From: Meconema thalassinum
Taxonomy: Eukaryota; Arthropoda; Insecta; Orthoptera; Tettigoniidae
Length of the DNA stretch: 64,000 nt
Assembly (NCBI GenBank): GCA_946902985.2
Contig: OX336399.1
Location: forward strand, 163,414,911-163,478,910
Direction of reading: 5' to 3'
Part shown: positions 20,031 to 33,013 of the stretch, piece after piece
Position numbering within the stretch: the first letter of the stretch is position 1
How the letters are laid out: the number at the start of each line of letters is the position of its first letter
Program-made: the position numbers and the translations under genes
The notes under the pieces: model-generated
Told to the model about the DNA's origin: nothing
Database searches by the model: none
Seen by the model: only the letters and a program-made list of their open reading frames with translations

Positions 20031-23000
20031 CAAATCTACAGCGCTCCATAGCAACTAGTGTGGTACTTCAAGGGGGCTATGGTCATATATCAGTGGTGAA
20101 GGGTCACATGACCCTTTGTTACCGGTACAACACCGTCTAGAGCGCTCCAAAGCGGCTAGTGTGGTACTTCAAGGGGACCATGGCCATATATCAGTGCTGA
20201 AGGGTCACATGACCCTTTGTTACCGGTACAACACCATCTACAGCGCCCCAAAGCGACTAAAGTGGTACTTCAAGGGGACCATGGCCATATATCAGTGGGG
20301 AAGGGTCACATGACCCCTGTTACCAATACAACACAGTCTACAGCGCCCCAAAGCGACTAGTGTGGTACTTCAAGGGGGCCATGGCATATATCAGTGCTGA
20401 AGGGTCACATGACCCCTGTTACCAGTACAACACCGTTTAAAGCGCTCCAGAGCGACTAGTGTGGTACTTCAAGGGGGCCATGGCCATATATCAGTGGCGA
20501 AGGGTCACATGACCCTTTGTTACCGGTACAACACCGTCTAGAGCGCTCCATAGCGACTAGTGTGGTACTTCACAGGGGCCATGGTCATATATCAGTGGTG
20601 AAGGGTCACATGACCCCCTGTTACCAGTGCAACACCATCTACAGCGCTCCAAGGTAACTAGTGTGGAACTTCAAGGGGGCTATTGCCATATATCAGTGGT
20701 GAAGGGTCACATGACCCCTGTTACCAGTACAACACTATCTATAGTGCTCTATAGCGACTAGTGTGGTACATCAAGGGGGCCATGATCATATATCAGTGGT
20801 GGATGGTCACATGGCACCTTGTTACCAGTACAACACCATCTACAGCGCTCCAGGGTAACTAGTGTGGTACTTCAAGGCGGTCATGGGTATATATCAGTGG
20901 TGAATGGTCACATGACCCCTGTTACCAATACAACACCATCTACAGCTCTCCAGGGTAACTAGTGTGGTACTTCAAAGGGGTCATGGGTGTATATCAGCGG
21001 TGAAGGGTAACATGACCCCCTGTTATCAGTACAACACCATCTACGGCGCTCCAAGGTAACTAGTGTGGTACTTCTAGGGGGCCATGGCCATATATCAGTG
21101 GTGAAGGGTCACATGACCTCTGTTATCAGTACAACACAATGTACAGCGCTCCAAACTTACTAGTGTGTACTTCAAGGAAGTCATGGTCATATATCAATGG
21201 TGAAGGGTCACTTGACCCCTTTTACCAGTACAACACCATCTACAGCGCTCCAGAGCGACTAGTGTGGTACTTCAAGGGGGCCATGGCCATATATTAGTGG
21301 TGAAGGGTCATATGACCCCTGTTATCAGTACAACACAATCTACAGCGCTCCAAACTTAATAGTGTGGTACTTCAAGGGGGTCATGGTCATATATCCGTGG
21401 TGGAGGGTCACATGACCCCCTGTTTCCAGTACAATACCATCTACAGCTCTCTAGAGCGACTAGTGTGATACCTCAAGCGGGCCATAGCCATATATCAGTG
21501 GTGAAGGGTCACATGACCCCCTGTGTCCAGTACAACACTATCTACAGCGCTCTAGAGCGACTAGTGTGGTACTTGAAGGGGGCCATGGCCATATATCAGT
21601 GGTGAAGGGTCACATGACACCCTGTGTCCAGTACAACACAATCTACAGCGCTCCATAGCGACTAGTGTGGTACTTCAAGGGGGCCATGGCCATATATCAG
21701 TGGTGAAGGGTCACATGACCCCTGTTACCAGTACAACACCATCTACAGCGCTCCATAGCTACTAGTGTGGTATTTCAAGGGAGCCATGGTCATATATCAG
21801 TGGTGAAGGGTCACATGACCCCTGTTACCTGTGCAACACCATCTACAGCGCTCCTAGGCGACTAGTGTGGTACTTCAAGGGAGCTATGCTCATATATCAG
21901 TGGTGAAGGGTCATATGACCCCTGTTACCTTTGCAACACCATCTACAGCGCTCCAAGGCGACTAGTGTGGTACTTCAAGGAGGCCGTGGCCATATATCAG
22001 TGGTGAAGCGTCACATGACCCCCTTCTACCAGTACAACACCATCTAGAGCGCTCCATAGCGACTAGTGTGGTACTTCAAGGAGGCCGTGGCCATATATCT
22101 GTGGTGAATGGTCACATGACCCCCTGCTACCAGTACAACACAATCTACAGCGCTCCAAGATAACTAGTGTAGTACTTCAGAGGGGCCATGGTCATATATA
22201 AGTGGTGAAGGGTCACATGAACCCCTGTTACCAGTACAACACCATCTACAGCGCTCTCTAGCGACTACTGTGGTATTTCAAGGGGGCCATGTTCATATAT
22301 CAGTGGTGAAGGTTCACATGACCCCTGTTACCAGTACAACACCATCTACAGCGCTCCAAACTTACTAGAGTGGTACTTCAAGGGAGCCATGGTCATATTT
22401 CAGTGGTGGAGGGTTACATGATCCCTGTTACCAATACAACACCATCTACAGCGCTCCATAAGGACTAGTGTGGTACTTCAAGGGGGCCAAAGTCATATAT
22501 CAGTGGTGGAGGGTCACATGACCCCTGTTAGCAATACACCACCATCTACAGCGCTCCATAGCAACTAGTGTGGTACTTCAAAGGGGCCATTGCCATATAT
22601 CAGTGGTGAAGGTTCACATGACCCCTGTTACCAATACAACACAGTCTACAGCGCTCCATAGGTACTAGTGTGGTACTTCAAGCGGGCCATTGCCATATAT
22701 CAGTGGTGAAGGATCACATGACCCCTGTTACCAGTACAACACCATCTACAGCGCTGCATAGCGACTAGTGTGGTACTTCAAGGGGGCCATTGTCATATAT
22801 CAGTGGTGAAGGATCACATGACCCCTGTTACCTGTGCAACATTATCTACAGCGCTCCATAGCGACTAGTGTGGTACTTCAAGGGGGCCATGGTCATATAT
22901 CAGTGGTGAAGGGTCACATGACCCCCTGTTACCGGTGCAACACCATCTACATCGCTCCATGGCGACTAGTATGGTACTTCAAGGGGGCCATGGTCATATA

Positions 23001-23179
23001 TCAGTGGTGATGGGTCACATGACCCCTGTTACCAGTGCAACACCATCTACAGCGCTCCAGAGCGCCTAGTGTGGTACTTCAAGAGGGGCATGGCCATATA
23101 TCAGTGGTGAAGGGTCTCAAGACCACCTGTTAACAGTACAACAACATCTTCCATAGCGACTAATGTGGTACTTCAAGGG
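20031..23179. repeat. Satellite A, 100-bp tandem repeat, about 31 units
   Basis: The unit is 100 bp, with fixed blocks ATCTACAGCGCTCC, GACTAGTGTGGTACTTCAAG, CATATATCAGTGGTGAAG and GGGTCACATGACCCC. Units differ by roughly 5-15 per cent by eye. The array is cut at 23179 by the BEL element and resumes at 31101. The 14-bp block GGGTCACATGACCC is a near-perfect palindrome. Confidence 0.97.
23175..23179. other. 5-bp target duplication AAGGG (left)
   Basis: AAGGG at 23175-23179 and again at 31101-31105 brackets the BEL element and splits one satellite monomer. Confidence 0.92.
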
Positions 23180-24367
23180 TGGTTATGTGAAGACCAGCCC
23201 AAATTCATCAACATAAACGGGAGGACAGCATCGGGCTTAAGGCCTGGACAAAATAACTTCCTTAAGAGAAGATTAGACTGAAAGGATTGGGCTAAGGAAA
23301 TGCGGCCTGGTTCTTTCAATACTAGACTGAACATTGAGAGTAAATACAATATTTTTATTTTTATGGTGAAACTTGCAAACACATTAATAAATAAGCCTTA
23401 ATTAAAAAATTAGTTATGCTGGCCCGCCTGGGGCAATTTCAAATGTTCATTAATTTTATTTAGGTTGGCACAGCCATGTGCTATTATTCAAAAGTTCATT
23501 CTGCTTGATGCACACACAAATTTAATATTCTTGCACTTGCTAGCAAACACTTAAAACGAAGATGATTAAGATAATAATAAAAAAAGGCACAAACTTATCT
23601 TTAGTGGCGATGACTAGAAGCATGCTGACGGAGACTGCCGTGGCCAACACTTGATTTTTTTTGGCAGTAGAATTTGAGATGTCCAGCATCAGGAAAATAA
23701 CTTCGCCAGGGCGATCTTCTTCTTCTTCACCAGCGCTGTACATTGTTTAACATCGTTAGGTTTTGATGTTATTTCTTGAATGCCAAATAACATGGCATTT
23801 TAGAACTGCGATTTGATGCAGCTTCTTGCGGTTTGGAGTAAAAATGTAGAATGCACATTCTCAGTGCTGTAGCTCTCTGCTGTTGCGTTTCCTGGTAGTT
23901 TCAATCATAAATGCAGATTAGGCCTGAAGTTTAGAAGACCCCGGAGAAGGGCGGAAGGCACGAATGCCTCTCGCAAGTTGAAGAAGACCGTAGAAGGTTT
24001 GAAGAAGGAATGCTGATGGAGAGCAAAACGCCGCCACTTAAATAATAACATCATAGAAACGTCTGGAAGCCTAGGCTGGCGGGCGATGATTGGCCAGGGC
24101 AAGCTGTGACGTCAGTCATACAGGAAGGCAGCAAGCAAGTCGACACCCTTTTCAGTATGCGAGCGTATGCTGGAGGCGCATGACCTTAAACATGCTGAGG
24201 TAAGAGTCTTAGATATATATAGAGAGAGAGTAAACACTAGTAATAAACAGTATAATGTTAACAGAAATGAATAAGTACATATGTTCTCGTTCGGTGGTCT
24301 CAAAAGCATTTAACTGACAAATGCGGCACGAAAGAAAAACGCACTATAAACATCACGAAAGTGATCA
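23180..24367 (-). repeat. 3' LTR of the BEL/Pao element (1188 bp)
   Basis: Nearly identical to 29914-31100; I noted around ten differences, including a shifted (TA)n/(GA)n tract near 24215. On the element's strand it starts TGATCACTTTCGTGATG and ends CATAACCA, so it has TG...CA ends. Confidence 0.95.
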
Positions 24368-24442
24368 TGCTCCGAGACCCCCGAAAGAAAACAATCAAAG
24401 TATCAGTTACAAAAACGTGAATAACAATGAAAGAAGATGACA

Positions 24443-27400
24443 CTAAGCCTCAACAGGCAAGATAGCAACCATAGAAATTGGTCTAGTATAGACACCCTTA
24501 CTAGTGAGAACATCTACAACTCTCACATGATTATCACGACCCAAACGGCAGTGAGTTACCCTACCAATATTCCATACGAGAGGGGGACTTGGATCTCGCA
24601 AAAGAACCATATCTCCCACTCGCACATCAGGCTGGGAAAGCCGCCACTTCTCTCTTCTGTTAAGTGAGCCGAGATACTCCAGCTTCCAACGGCGCCAAAA
24701 GGAGTTTCGCAAAGAGTCTAACTTTCTCCAGAAAATAGGCAACCTGAGATCACAGCGTCGACTCAGCAAAGGAGGCGTAGAAGCTAAAGAACAGCCTATT
24801 AAAAAATGGCCAGGTGTTAACGGAAGAATATCTTTAGGATCGTTAGACAAAGGCGTGAGCGGCCTAGAATTTACGATACCCTCAACCTGAATAATTAAGG
24901 AATTAAATTCCTCATAGGAAAGGATGGCTGAACCAAGGGTTTTCTTCAGCTGTCTCTTCGTGAGCTTTATGCAAGATTCCCAACGACCACCATGATGGGG
25001 GGCGTAAGGGGGAGTGAAATGCCATTTGAATCCCTTAGCATGAGAAAAATTAGAAAACTGTTCCTTAGCAGAAGGAGAGGTAAGTGCAGTTTTCCAAAGA
25101 TCAAAAGTACTAACAAAAATTTTTGCGTTATCTGAGAAAACCTCAGAAGGAACACCCCTTCTAGAGGCAAATCTAGAAAAGGCTGCTATAAAATAAGGAG
25201 TAGAAGCACTTGTAACCAACTCAAGGTGAATGGCTCCTGTCACCATGCACACAAATAAAGAAATATAAAGTTTACCTAACAACTTTCGCTTAGATAAAGG
25301 GGAATTAAGTTGATAGACATAAGGACCGGCACAATCGATACCCGTCAGGGCGAAAGGCTTACTAGGTTCGGAACGAAAATATGGCAAGTTTCCCATAATT
25401 TGCGTGATTGGCGGGGGCTTGGATTTGAAACAAGGTATACATTTCCGAATAACAGAAGAAACTTCATGAACACCGTTAATGAGCCAATATTGCTCGCGAA
25501 TTAAACAAAGCAAAGTGCGGGTGCCAGCGTGCAAATTCTGATAATGAAATTTCTTTACGATGAGAGTAGTAATAGGATGTCTAGAAGGAAGAATAATGGG
25601 ATGTTTTTTCTCATCTGAGTAAATAGAATTTTCTAGCCTGCCCCCCACTCTTATTAATCCATCTTGGTCCAAAAAAGGAGTGAGAGGTAACAGCCTACTA
25701 GACTTTGGTAAAGCTTTTTTGCTTGAAAGCGTCTGATACTCAAGAAAGAATACTTCTTGTTGCATAAGAAACAAGATTCTACGAGTAGCAAATTCCAATT
25801 CCATTTTAGTGAGAAAGGGTTGCGGCTTCAAAGGCTCATCAAGAACAAGAAATTTCCATCGAAATAAATATGCTACCACACGAATTAATTTATTAAATGA
25901 AGAGTAACGCTGAAAAAGACTAGTAGCAATAGAAGTTAGAAAAAGGGAAGCGGTAACAATGCGAGCATCAGGAACATCTTCTGCGAGCGGATTAGATGAA
26001 CGAGGCCAACAAGAAAAATCCTGACTGAGCCACGCCGGACCATTCCAGTATAGTTTAAGAGAAATTAATTTCTTGGGCAAACAGCCACGTGAAATTATAT
26101 CAGCGGGGTTTTCTTTCCCCGGAACATGATTCCATTGGTCAAAATGAGACAACTCTTGTATTTTAGAAACGCGATTAGCCACAAAAGTGGTCCAATGCGA
26201 AGAAGGTTTTGAAAGCCAAGCTAACACGATGGAAGAATCACTCCAAAACCATGTGGTCGAAAATTTCAAATTTAAACTGATTTTTAATTTACTGGCTAAT
26301 TCCACAGCCATTACAGCAGAACATAATTCCAATCTAGGCAAAGATATGGATTTGAGTGGGGCTACCTTTGATTTTGCACAAATTAAATAGGAAAATCCGG
26401 GTAAAGTATTGGAAGGGCGGCCTACTAAGTAGGCGCAGCAACCGTATGCCTTTTCAGAACTATCTGCAAATACGTGCAAATCGAAATACTGACATGAAAT
26501 GTCTGAAATTAAAGTGCGAGGAATAGAAATTTGAGAAAGATCTAACAAACTCTTGCGGTATTTCAACCACTCATCCAAAAGGGGGGAGGGTACCTTTTCA
26601 TCCCAACCAATTTTCAATAACCAAAGTTTTTGCAAGAAAATTTTTGCAGTAATAACCACCGGAGCAATGCACTGAAATGGATCAAAAACTCTTGCTATTT
26701 CCGATAATAATTGCCTTTTCGTTCGAGGGTGAAACTCAGATAAGTGTACCTGATAGGAAAAGGTATCTGAAGAAAAAAACACCCAAGGTTTTAATAGCTG
26801 ATTCCTCAGTAGGAAGCGCAACACATTTGTCAACAGGAGTTACTTGTGAAAAGTTAGATAAAAATTCGGTTGAGTTCGAGTTCCACTTATGAAGGGTAAA
26901 CCCACCACCGGAAAGAAGAGAGTTTAAATCTTCACAAACAAGAAGTGCGTCAGAGATACTAGGAAAGGAATACAGAAAATCATCTACATAAAATGCAGTT
27001 TTCAAAACTTCAGAAGCTAGAGGATGAGAAAGATGACCATCTTGTTCGGCCAACATGTGAAGAGATCGTATTGCGAGAAAAGCAGACGGCTTAAGACCGT
27101 ATGTCACTGTTCTTAAACGAAATATTTTTATAGGTTTTGCATTGTCGACTCGCCACAAAATTCTTTGCAAATCACGTTGTTCTGAATTTACTAGAATTTG
27201 CCTATACATTTGCTTGATGTCAGCAAGAACAGCAATTGGGAATAGACGAAAGTTGAGTAAAACTGAAGTAAGATCTGTCTGAATAGCGGGTCCAGAATGA
27301 AGAGTGTCATTGAGAGAAACACCATTAGCATCTGGAGATGACCCATTAAAAACCACTCTTATCTGTTCTCGGGTGGAAGAATTTTTCCAAACCGGATGAT

Positions 27401-29594
27401 GATTAAGATATACTATTTATTTAGGAGAATTACTAATTTCTTCAGATTTTGGAACTACTTCCATGTGATTCGCTGATTCGTATTCTTCCATGAAGGAAGT
27501 ATACTGGGTTTTTAAGAGAGCATCTTTTTTAAAGCGATTTTCAATTGCGAATAAAGCTTTGAGAGCTCTGGAATGTGATTCTGTAATAACAGGGGGGTTA
27601 AAAATGCGAGGAAGAGTAACCACGAATCTGCCTTCAGTAGTGCGAACAGTGGTTTCTACGTAGTGTGTTTCACAGATCTCATTATTGCGAGAATGAGGTG
27701 AGGTGACTTGAATATCCTCAATGTCCCAGAACTTAATTAATTCTTGATTTAAATCAGCACCAACAAAATAACAATGAGATTTTTGTTGAACGGGGTTGCG
27801 GTATATTTGCCCAGTGGCAATCCAACCAAAATCAGTTCTACGAAAGAAAACATCACGGGCAACTTTAACCTTTTCCGGATGTAAACATTGCCAAAAAATG
27901 CTGGCACTTAAAAGAATTTCTACAGATGAAGCTCTGTTGAAATTCGGATCTGCAAGTTGCAAATGATGCGGAATATTCCAACCCTGGACTTGAAAAGAAG
28001 CAATGGGGGTGTCATTACCTATGGAATTTATAATTTAAAAATCTAAATTTAAATGAATGCCAAGATTATTGGAATCTTTTACATCCACTTTAGCATAACT
28101 CAGAGATTGCGATTTGGAACCATTAATTCCTGTAACTTCTATAGAAGTAGGGCATATTTGTAGACCTAACTTGCGAACTAGCGATTCACTGATAAAATTG
28201 TTAGTTGCAGCATTATCTAACAATCCCCTTACAGAAACCCATTTTCCGTGAACATTCTTCACTAGAATTTGGACAGTGGACAATAAAACTTGAGTTTTAC
28301 TGAACGAAACAGAGCTTTGAGTAAAAGACTGAGCGTTATTAGGTAAAGTCTCAGAATTAGATTTAGCGGATGAACTATTGGTTGCTGATGACCGCAATCT
28401 TTCATGTCTATGCAGGAGAGTATGATGCTTTGCTTTACAGTGAAAACATAACCGTTCAGAACGACAATTGCTTATCATATGTGTCGCTGATAGACAATTA
28501 AAGCAGTGCTTGTGGGTGGTAATTAATTTGCGTCTTTCATCCACAGATAAAGATTTGAATTGAGCGCATTGGTACAAGTTATGTAGTTGTTGACACAAAA
28601 CACAAGCTTGTACTTGATTGGAAGACCGAATATTGGTAGAAAAGGCATGTGACCTTAGTACTCTCTGAGTGGGGCTGATGACCTTACTATTAGAAGGAGG
28701 TTTGAAGGTGGAGCTACTCTTTTGACTGGCTACAGCAGAGAGAATTTGGCATTTCGCCTTTAAGAATTTAATAATAGCTTCATAGGTACACAATGAATGT
28801 TGCGACAGATCTGCTTCCCAATCTTTTAAAGTTTTAGTGTCTAATTTAACAGAAATAAGATGAATCAAAAATAGATCCCAATGGTCAACTGGTTGGTCCA
28901 AATTAGCAAGCGCACGAATATGAAGTTCTGCAGCATCGATCAGATTACGAAGCGAGGCAAGATTATCAGCTTGAACAATAGGTAAATTGAATAAACCCTG
29001 TATGTGACGTTGAGTTTTTAAACGAGTGTTCCCAAACCGATCTCTGAGAAGTGCCAAAGCTACTTCATAATTTTCATTTGTCAACGTAAGCTCTTGGATG
29101 AGTTTAAGTGCGTTGCCTTGCAAGGACAAACGAAAATAATGAAACTTCTGTATTTAAGGAAGAGAATCGTTTTCGTGAATCAATGAATTGAATAATTCAA
29201 AAAATGGTTCCCATGTAGCTTCATCTCCGGTAAATTGAGGTAATTCTATTTTCGGTAATATAACACGGGAAGGAAAAGAAGAAGATTCTGAAGGAGTTTT
29301 CTCCTGCTTTTCCTGCAATGTTAAACTTCTTAAAAGCTGCTTCGCGTCTGCGAACCCCTTATAATATAAATTTTCAACCTCACAGCGGTCACTTTGCTGG
29401 TCGGGATCCTTGGTCTCAATATTACTTTGGATCTCATCATATTTCTCAAAGGCCTGTTAATAACCTTTCAGTCTTTGAGAAATTATGTCACTATTACGTT
29501 CTTTTTCCGGGAGCTCATCTAGAAAAGTGCGAAAACGCGTTAACTTGCCTTTGACAGAAGCTCTAGCATTAATGAGTTTCTCGTCAATCGGCAT
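24443..29594 (-). pseudogene. BEL/Pao gag-pol, four stops and one frameshift
   Basis: One frame runs from ATG at 29594. Gag (DUF1759-like) is followed by zinc knuckles (CFNCLSATHMISNC at about 28500), an aspartic protease with VRGLLDNAATNNFI, RT with motif A LADIKQMYRQI and catalytic FYVDDFLYS (about 26980), RNase H (FADSSEKAYGCCAYL), integrase with an HHCC finger (KFHYQNLHAG ... CIPC), catalytic D in LTGIDCAGPY, D in FSDNAKIF and E in GGRWES, and a C-terminal DUF5641-like domain. Stops lie near 29458, 29155, 28036 and 27418. A one-base slip in an A7 run near 26775 breaks the frame between RT and RNase H. All key catalytic residues are present. It acts in the cytoplasm in virus-like particles, then in the nucleus; this copy cannot do so alone. 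Confidence 0.93.
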
Positions 29595-29892
29595 TATGAA
29601 AGTTTGTTGTGTACTCACGACTATACTGTGAGCTGGTACCCCTTGCTTCGGAAGAAGTTGACAGTCTGCCAGAAAAGAGAGTGCGGCTTCCCCTGCGGTG
29701 AAATACGGGCCTGCTGTTTTTCTCCCTTCTCAGTGCCAACCATATACACTCGAGCTGAAACTTTCGAAGTAGATTAGAAAACACAATTTTTAAAATATTA
29801 ACACACTCAATGTTCAGTATGGCATTTAAATTTTGAATTAGTTCCAACATTAAGTAATTTGAAGATTTGGTTAAACAGAATGTTTACAAGCA

Positions 29893-29910
29893 TCCCGGGT
29901 TTCGGCACCA
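29893..29910 (-). promoter_or_regulatory. Primer-binding site of the BEL element
   Basis: Three bases inside the 5' LTR the minus strand reads TGGTGCCGAAACCCGGGA, complementary to a tRNA 3' end with its CCA. The tRNA species was not determined. This primes minus-strand DNA synthesis. Confidence 0.8.
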
Positions 29911-29913
29911 AAA

Positions 29914-31100
29914 TGGTTATGTGAAGACCAGCCCAAATTCATCAACATAAACGGGAGGACAGCATCAGGCTTAAGGCCTGGACAAAATAACTTCCTTAAG
30001 AGAAGATTAGACTGAAAGGATTGGGCTAAGGAAATGCGGCCTGGTTCTTTCAATACTAGACTGAACATTGAGAGTAAATACAATATTTTTATTTTTATGG
30101 TGAAACTTGCAAACACATTAATAAATAAGCCTTAATTAAAAAATTAGTTATGCTGGCCCGCCTGGGGCAATTTCAAATGTTCATTAATTTTATTTAGGTT
30201 GGCACAGCCATGTGCTATTATTCAAAAGTTCATTCTGCTTGATGCACACACAAATTTAATATTCTTGCACTTGCTAGCAAACACTTAAAACGAAGATGAT
30301 TAAGATAATAATAAAAATGGCACAAACTTATCTTTAGTGGCGATGACTAGAAGCATGCTGACGGAGACTGCCGTGGCCAACACTTGATTTTTTTTGGCAG
30401 TAGAATTTGAGATGTCCAGCATCAGGAAAATAACTTCGCCAGGGCGATCTTCTTCTTCTTCACCAGCGCTGTACATTGTTTAACATCGTTAGGTTTTGAT
30501 GTTATTTCTTGAATGCCAAATAACATGGCATTTTAGAACTGCGATTTGATGCAGCTTCTTGCGGTTTGGAGTAAAAATGTAGAATGCACTTTCTCAGTGC
30601 TGAAGCTCTCTGCTGTTGCGTTTCCTGGTAGTTTCAATCATAAATGCAGATTAGGCCTGAAGTTTAGAAGGCCCCGGAGAAGGGCGGAAGGCACGAATGC
30701 CTCTCGCAAGTTGAAGAAGACCGTAGAAGGTTTGAAGAAGGAATGCTGATGGAGAGCATAACGCCGCCACTTAAATAATAACATCATAGAAACGTCTGGA
30801 AGCCTAGGCTGGCGGGCGATGATTGGCCAGGGCAAGCTGTGACGTCAGTCATACAGGAAGGCAGCAAGCAAGTCGACACCCTTTTCAGTATGCGAGCGTA
30901 TGCTGGAGGCGCATGACCTTAAACATGCTGAGGTAAGAGTCTTAGATATATATATATAGAGAGTAAACACTAGTAATAAACATTATAATGTTAACAGAAA
31001 TGAATAAGTACATATGTTCTCGTTCGGTGGTCTCAAAAGCATTTAACTGACAAATGCGGCACGAAAGAAAAACGCACTATAAACATCACGAAAGTGATCA
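29914..31100 (-). repeat. 5' LTR of the BEL/Pao element (1187 bp)
   Basis: Matches 23180-24367 from end to end. It should hold the promoter and polyadenylation signal of the element; no individual motif could be assigned with confidence. Confidence 0.95.
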
Positions 31101-31874
31101 AAGGGGGGCATGGTCATATATCAGTGGTGAAGGGTCACATAACCCCTGTTACCAGTACAACACCATCTACAGCGTTCCATAACGACTAGTGTGGTACTTC
31201 AAGGGGTCCATGGTCATATATCAGTGGTGAAGGGTCACATGACCCCTGTTACCAGTACAACACCATCTACAGCGCTCCATAACGACTAGTGTGGTACTTC
31301 AAGGGGGCCATGGTCATATATCAGTGGTGAAGGGTCACATAACCCCTGTTACCAGTACAACACCATCTACAGCGCTCCATAACGACTAGTGTGGTACTTC
31401 AAGGGGGCCATGGTCATATATCAGTGGTGAAGGGTCACATGACCCCCTGTTACCAGTACAATACCATCTACAGCGCTCCATAACGACTAGTGTGGTACTT
31501 CAAGGGGGCCATGGTCATATATGAGTGGTGAAGGGTCACACGACCCCCTGTTACCAGTACAACACCATCTACAGCGCTCTATAGCCACTAGTGTGGTACT
31601 TCAAGGGGGCCATGCTCATATAGCAGTGGTGAAGGGTCACATGACCCCTGTTACCAGTACAACACCATCTACAGCGCTCTATAGCCACTAGTGTGGTACT
31701 TCAAGGGGGCCATGCTCATATAGCAGTGGTGAAGGGTCACACGACCCCTGTTGCCAGTACAACACCATCTACAGCGCTCCAAGGTAACTAGTTGGTACTT
31801 CATGGGGGCCATGGTCATATATCAGTGGTGAAGAGTCACATGAACCCCTGTTACTAGTGCCACACCATCTACAG
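31101..31874. repeat. Satellite A, right part, about 8 units
   Basis: Continues the 100-bp repeat in the same register after the BEL insertion. Units here are more alike than in the left array, several being almost identical, which suggests a recent local amplification. Ends at the next insertion (31875). Confidence 0.95.
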
Positions 31875-32899
31875 GAAGGGTGCACTACCTGTGGCCCTCA
31901 AAGTCAGTTTATGTGACCCGCAGATTAGTACATTTACAACGAGCCTATAATGGCAATAATTAAGACACGAGTATGTTTATAAAACTTGCGTAAGCGAGTT
32001 TTATAATTTTCAATCGAGTGTCTTAATTACAATTATAAGCGAGTTTCATACGACTGTTTATGTTCGACGATAATTATATCTTTATTGCATGTTTTAACAT
32101 AAATATTCATAAATATCTGTGTGATTCAGTTAGCGAACAGGCGTGCTGGCTTTGCTGACTGAACAGAGCGCGCGCTTGGGTCCAGGCACTCCGAACGCAG
32201 AGACCATTCACTTTGCTTGCCAACACAGAACACCTATTGTTTACAGCTGATTTTGAGCGCATGCGCGAAGGTATCCTTACCTAATTGGTCACATAACTGT
32301 TTCTTGAGCTCTGATTGGTGGGAGAAACTGTTTCATAATGAAAAATAGTGTTTTAATGAGCCTCATTATGATACAGTTTTCTGAAATATAATGTTTACAT
32401 TTCGACATCGTCGAACATAAAAGTATTGTATTCTATTGAAATCGTGAATATAAAGTAGGCTATACTGTGAATGTTGGGATTTTTCCCATTATTTTAGGCC
32501 TTAGTTATTTTTTTATATGTTTGATATTCTTTGATGTTAAGAATTTTTTTTTTGGTAAAAAGAAAATAAAAAATTACATCCTTGTGATGGTATATATTTA
32601 TTTTATATACCTCTAAACCTCTCCGAATTAGGAGTAAGTTGATTGTAAATCAGTAATTTAATAACTTAATACCGGAATTTGCAAAAAAAGAAAAATGATA
32701 TTAAACCATTTAGATGACACAAAAATGGTATTGAAACAAATTTTTAGTCTGCTGGTAAAATAGGTTATTCAGATGATAGTAAAATTAGCTTTAGCGGTGG
32801 GGTTTGGCAAGTGTCTGTGTGGAAACGTAACTTGCGGCCCGCCACTTATTATGTAAGAATAAACTTGGCCCGCACTTATAAAAGGGTTGTTCACCCCAG
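31875..32899. mobile_element. Non-autonomous hAT-like element in satellite A
   Basis: It is flanked by the perfect 8-bp duplication ATCTACAG at 31867-31874 and 32900-32907, which also splits a satellite monomer. The ends are roughly inverted (GAAGGGTGCACTACC left; GGGTTGTTCACCCC right). 8-bp duplication fits hAT. No transposase. It carries an inner foldback (about 31950-32030) and a segment shared with 62045-62938. Confidence 0.8.
31950..32030. repeat. Small foldback within the hAT-like element
   Basis: AATTAAGACACGAGT on the left and CGAGTGTCTTAATTA on the right form an inverted repeat around TATAAAACTTGCGTAAGCGA and GTTTTATA, so the insert can fold into one long hairpin. The related copy at 62045 lacks it, so it is a separate mobile piece. 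Confidence 0.65.
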
Positions 32900-32945
32900 A
32901 TCTACAGCGTTCCAAAGCGTCTAGTATTACCTTTCAACGGAGTGA
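32900..32945. repeat. Last, diverged satellite A monomer
   Basis: ATCTACAGCGTTCC and the following half monomer are recognisable, then similarity fades. This marks the right edge of the original array. Confidence 0.75.
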
Positions 32946-33013
32946 CTAATATTTTGTTAATAACATTAATAATCCATGGGTTCCTGTTTACGCGTTGACC
33001 GAAAGAAAAACTA

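Larger units (their letters stand above)
23180..31100 (-). mobile_element. BEL/Pao LTR retrotransposon, 7.9 kb
   Basis: Two 1.19-kb LTRs, a primer-binding site, one gag-pol reading frame and a 5-bp target duplication (AAGGG) define a complete provirus-like copy on the minus strand. It inserted into satellite A. The LTRs are about 99 per cent identical, so the insertion is young, yet the reading frame has four stop codons and one frameshift. Confidence 0.95.

Noticed and set aside
20031..23179. CRISPR-like array
   Set aside because: The 100-bp units are contiguous, with no repeat/spacer division, and the context is a eukaryotic satellite.
23905..24309. Small genes inside the BEL LTR
   Set aside because: The same frames occur in both LTRs, have no motif and fit chance in a 1.2-kb LTR.
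24443..24667. Plus-strand gene opposite the BEL pol end
   Set aside because: It is the antisense of the integrase C-terminal region.
23180..31100. Endogenous retrovirus with an envelope gene
   Set aside because: The frame stops at the C-terminal DUF5641-like domain close to the 3' LTR; there is no room or motif for an envelope.
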